Origin: Casp-actino8 sp046082625
GTDB taxonomy: Bacteria > Actinomycetota > Acidimicrobiia > Acidimicrobiales > Ilumatobacteraceae
Direction of reading: 5' to 3'
Length of the DNA: 22,511 nucleotides
NCBI GenBank assembly: GCA_046082625.1
Contig: JBJTYE010000051.1
Span: forward strand, 1 to 22,511
Of this stretch, positions 22,015 through 22,511 are shown one piece after another. Position 1 is the first letter of the stretch, and every line of letters starts with the position of its first letter. Under the pieces are notes generated by a model. It had not been told where the DNA came from. It ran no database searches and was given only the letters and a program-made list of their open reading frames with translations. The position numbers were made by a program, and so were the translations under genes.

Positions 22015-22511
22015 GTGTCCGAACGGCAAACGGTTCTGGTGGTCGACTTCGGCGCGCAGTACGCCCAATTGATCGCCCGGAGGGTCCGTGAACACCGGGT
22101 GTACTCCGAGATCGTCCCGCATTCGGTGACCGCAGCCGATGTGGCCGGAGCCCGAGCCATCATCTTGTCCGGCGGCCCCAAGAGCGTGCACGTGGACGGC
22201 GCGCCGCGACTCGATCCGGCCGTCTACGAATCGGGTGTGCCGATTCTCGGGATCTGTTACGGGGCCCAGTTGATCGCCCAACAGTTGGGTGGTCAGGTCT
22301 CCCGGGGCGATCGCGGCGAGTACGGACGGACCCCGATGCAGCGGCTGACCGGGATCTCGTCCACCTTGCTGACCGACGACATCCCCGACGAGCAGACGGT
22401 GTGGATGAGCCACTTCGATGCCGTGCTCGAGGTGCCCGAGGGTTTCGTCGCCACCGCAGCTTCTGACGGTGCACCCAACGCGGTCTACGAGGACCCGGAG
22501 CGGCGCATCTG
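22015..22511 (+). CDS. guaA: GMP synthase (glutamine-hydrolysing), 5' part only
   Basis: GuaA converts XMP to GMP using ammonia released from glutamine. Only the first 165 residues are in the window, covering most of the class I glutamine amidotransferase domain. VLVVDFGAQYAQLIARRVRE (7-26) is the classical N-terminus, ILSGGPKSV (50-58) follows, and the nucleophile C81 lies in GICYGAQLIAQQLGG. MSHFDAVLEVPEGF is the last recognisable block. The His/Glu of the amidotransferase triad and the ATP-pyrophosphatase and dimerisation domains lie beyond the window. The GTG start is set by TACGAT 7 nt upstream. The gene is cut by the window edge, not truncated by mutation as far as visible. Confidence 0.95.
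   Translation, partial: MSERQTVLVVDFGAQYAQLIARRVREHRVYSEIVPHSVTAADVAGARAIILSGGPKSVHVDGAPRLDPAVYESGVPILGICYGAQLIAQQLGGQVSRGDRGEYGRTPMQRLTGISSTLLTDDIPDEQTVWMSHFDAVLEVPEGFVATAASDGAPNAVYEDPERRI

Overview
The window is a gene-dense, high-GC stretch from an actinobacterium. A member of the class Acidimicrobiia is the best fit. This rests on the GC-rich coding bias with frequent GTG starts, an actinobacterial SenX3/RegX3-type phosphate two-component system, TANNNT -10 elements lying 6-7 nt ahead of start codons (leaderless mRNAs), a DUF2342-type zincin-like protein, and an isolated mreB behind moaE. The lineage is an inference and the genus cannot be read from the sequence. I see no rRNA, tRNA, CRISPR array, insertion sequence or phage gene. 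No gap without a gene exceeds about 130 bases.

Region 1 (1-7544) is a complete phosphate-starvation module on the + strand: pstS, pstC, pstA, pstB, two tandem phoU paralogues, a senX3-like histidine kinase and a regX3-like response regulator. A textbook PHO box (two GTTCACC repeats 11 bp apart) sits ahead of pstS. A strong hairpin separates pstS from pstC and probably makes the binding protein more abundant than the permease. Sensor, regulator, transporter and both PhoU adaptors would be transcribed together, giving an autoregulated loop.

Region 2 (7582-12140) holds an MFS transporter and then three consecutive genes from enzyme families whose recognised catalytic residues are changed: a DUF2342/zincin-like protein, a membrane-anchored extended SDR, and a membrane-anchored trypsin-like protein. 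They look like pseudoenzymes with structural or scaffolding roles.

Region 3 (12230-14724) is a tightly overlapped + strand unit: moaE, a 67-residue membrane peptide, mreB (the cell-shape actin) and a crotonase-fold protein.

Region 4 (14730-19824) contains a PQQ-type sugar dehydrogenase-like lipoprotein and a TesB acyl-CoA thioesterase on the - strand. Divergent from them are a nitroreductase and a small methyltransferase. A TetR regulator with a two-helix membrane protein follows on the - strand, divergent from a second crotonase-like gene. Thioesterase, crotonases and TetR suggest acyl-CoA (lipid) metabolism. Inverted repeats in both divergent promoter regions are operator candidates.

Region 5 (19871-22511) contains an N-acyl-D-amino-acid deacylase-like amidohydrolase, a small secreted or membrane protein of unknown function, and the 5' part of guaA (GMP synthase), which runs off the window.

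No wholly new multi-gene system is evident. The items most worth pursuing are the run of catalytically altered enzymes, the tandem phoU pair, the moaE-small peptide-mreB coupling, and the widespread leaderless promoter layout.
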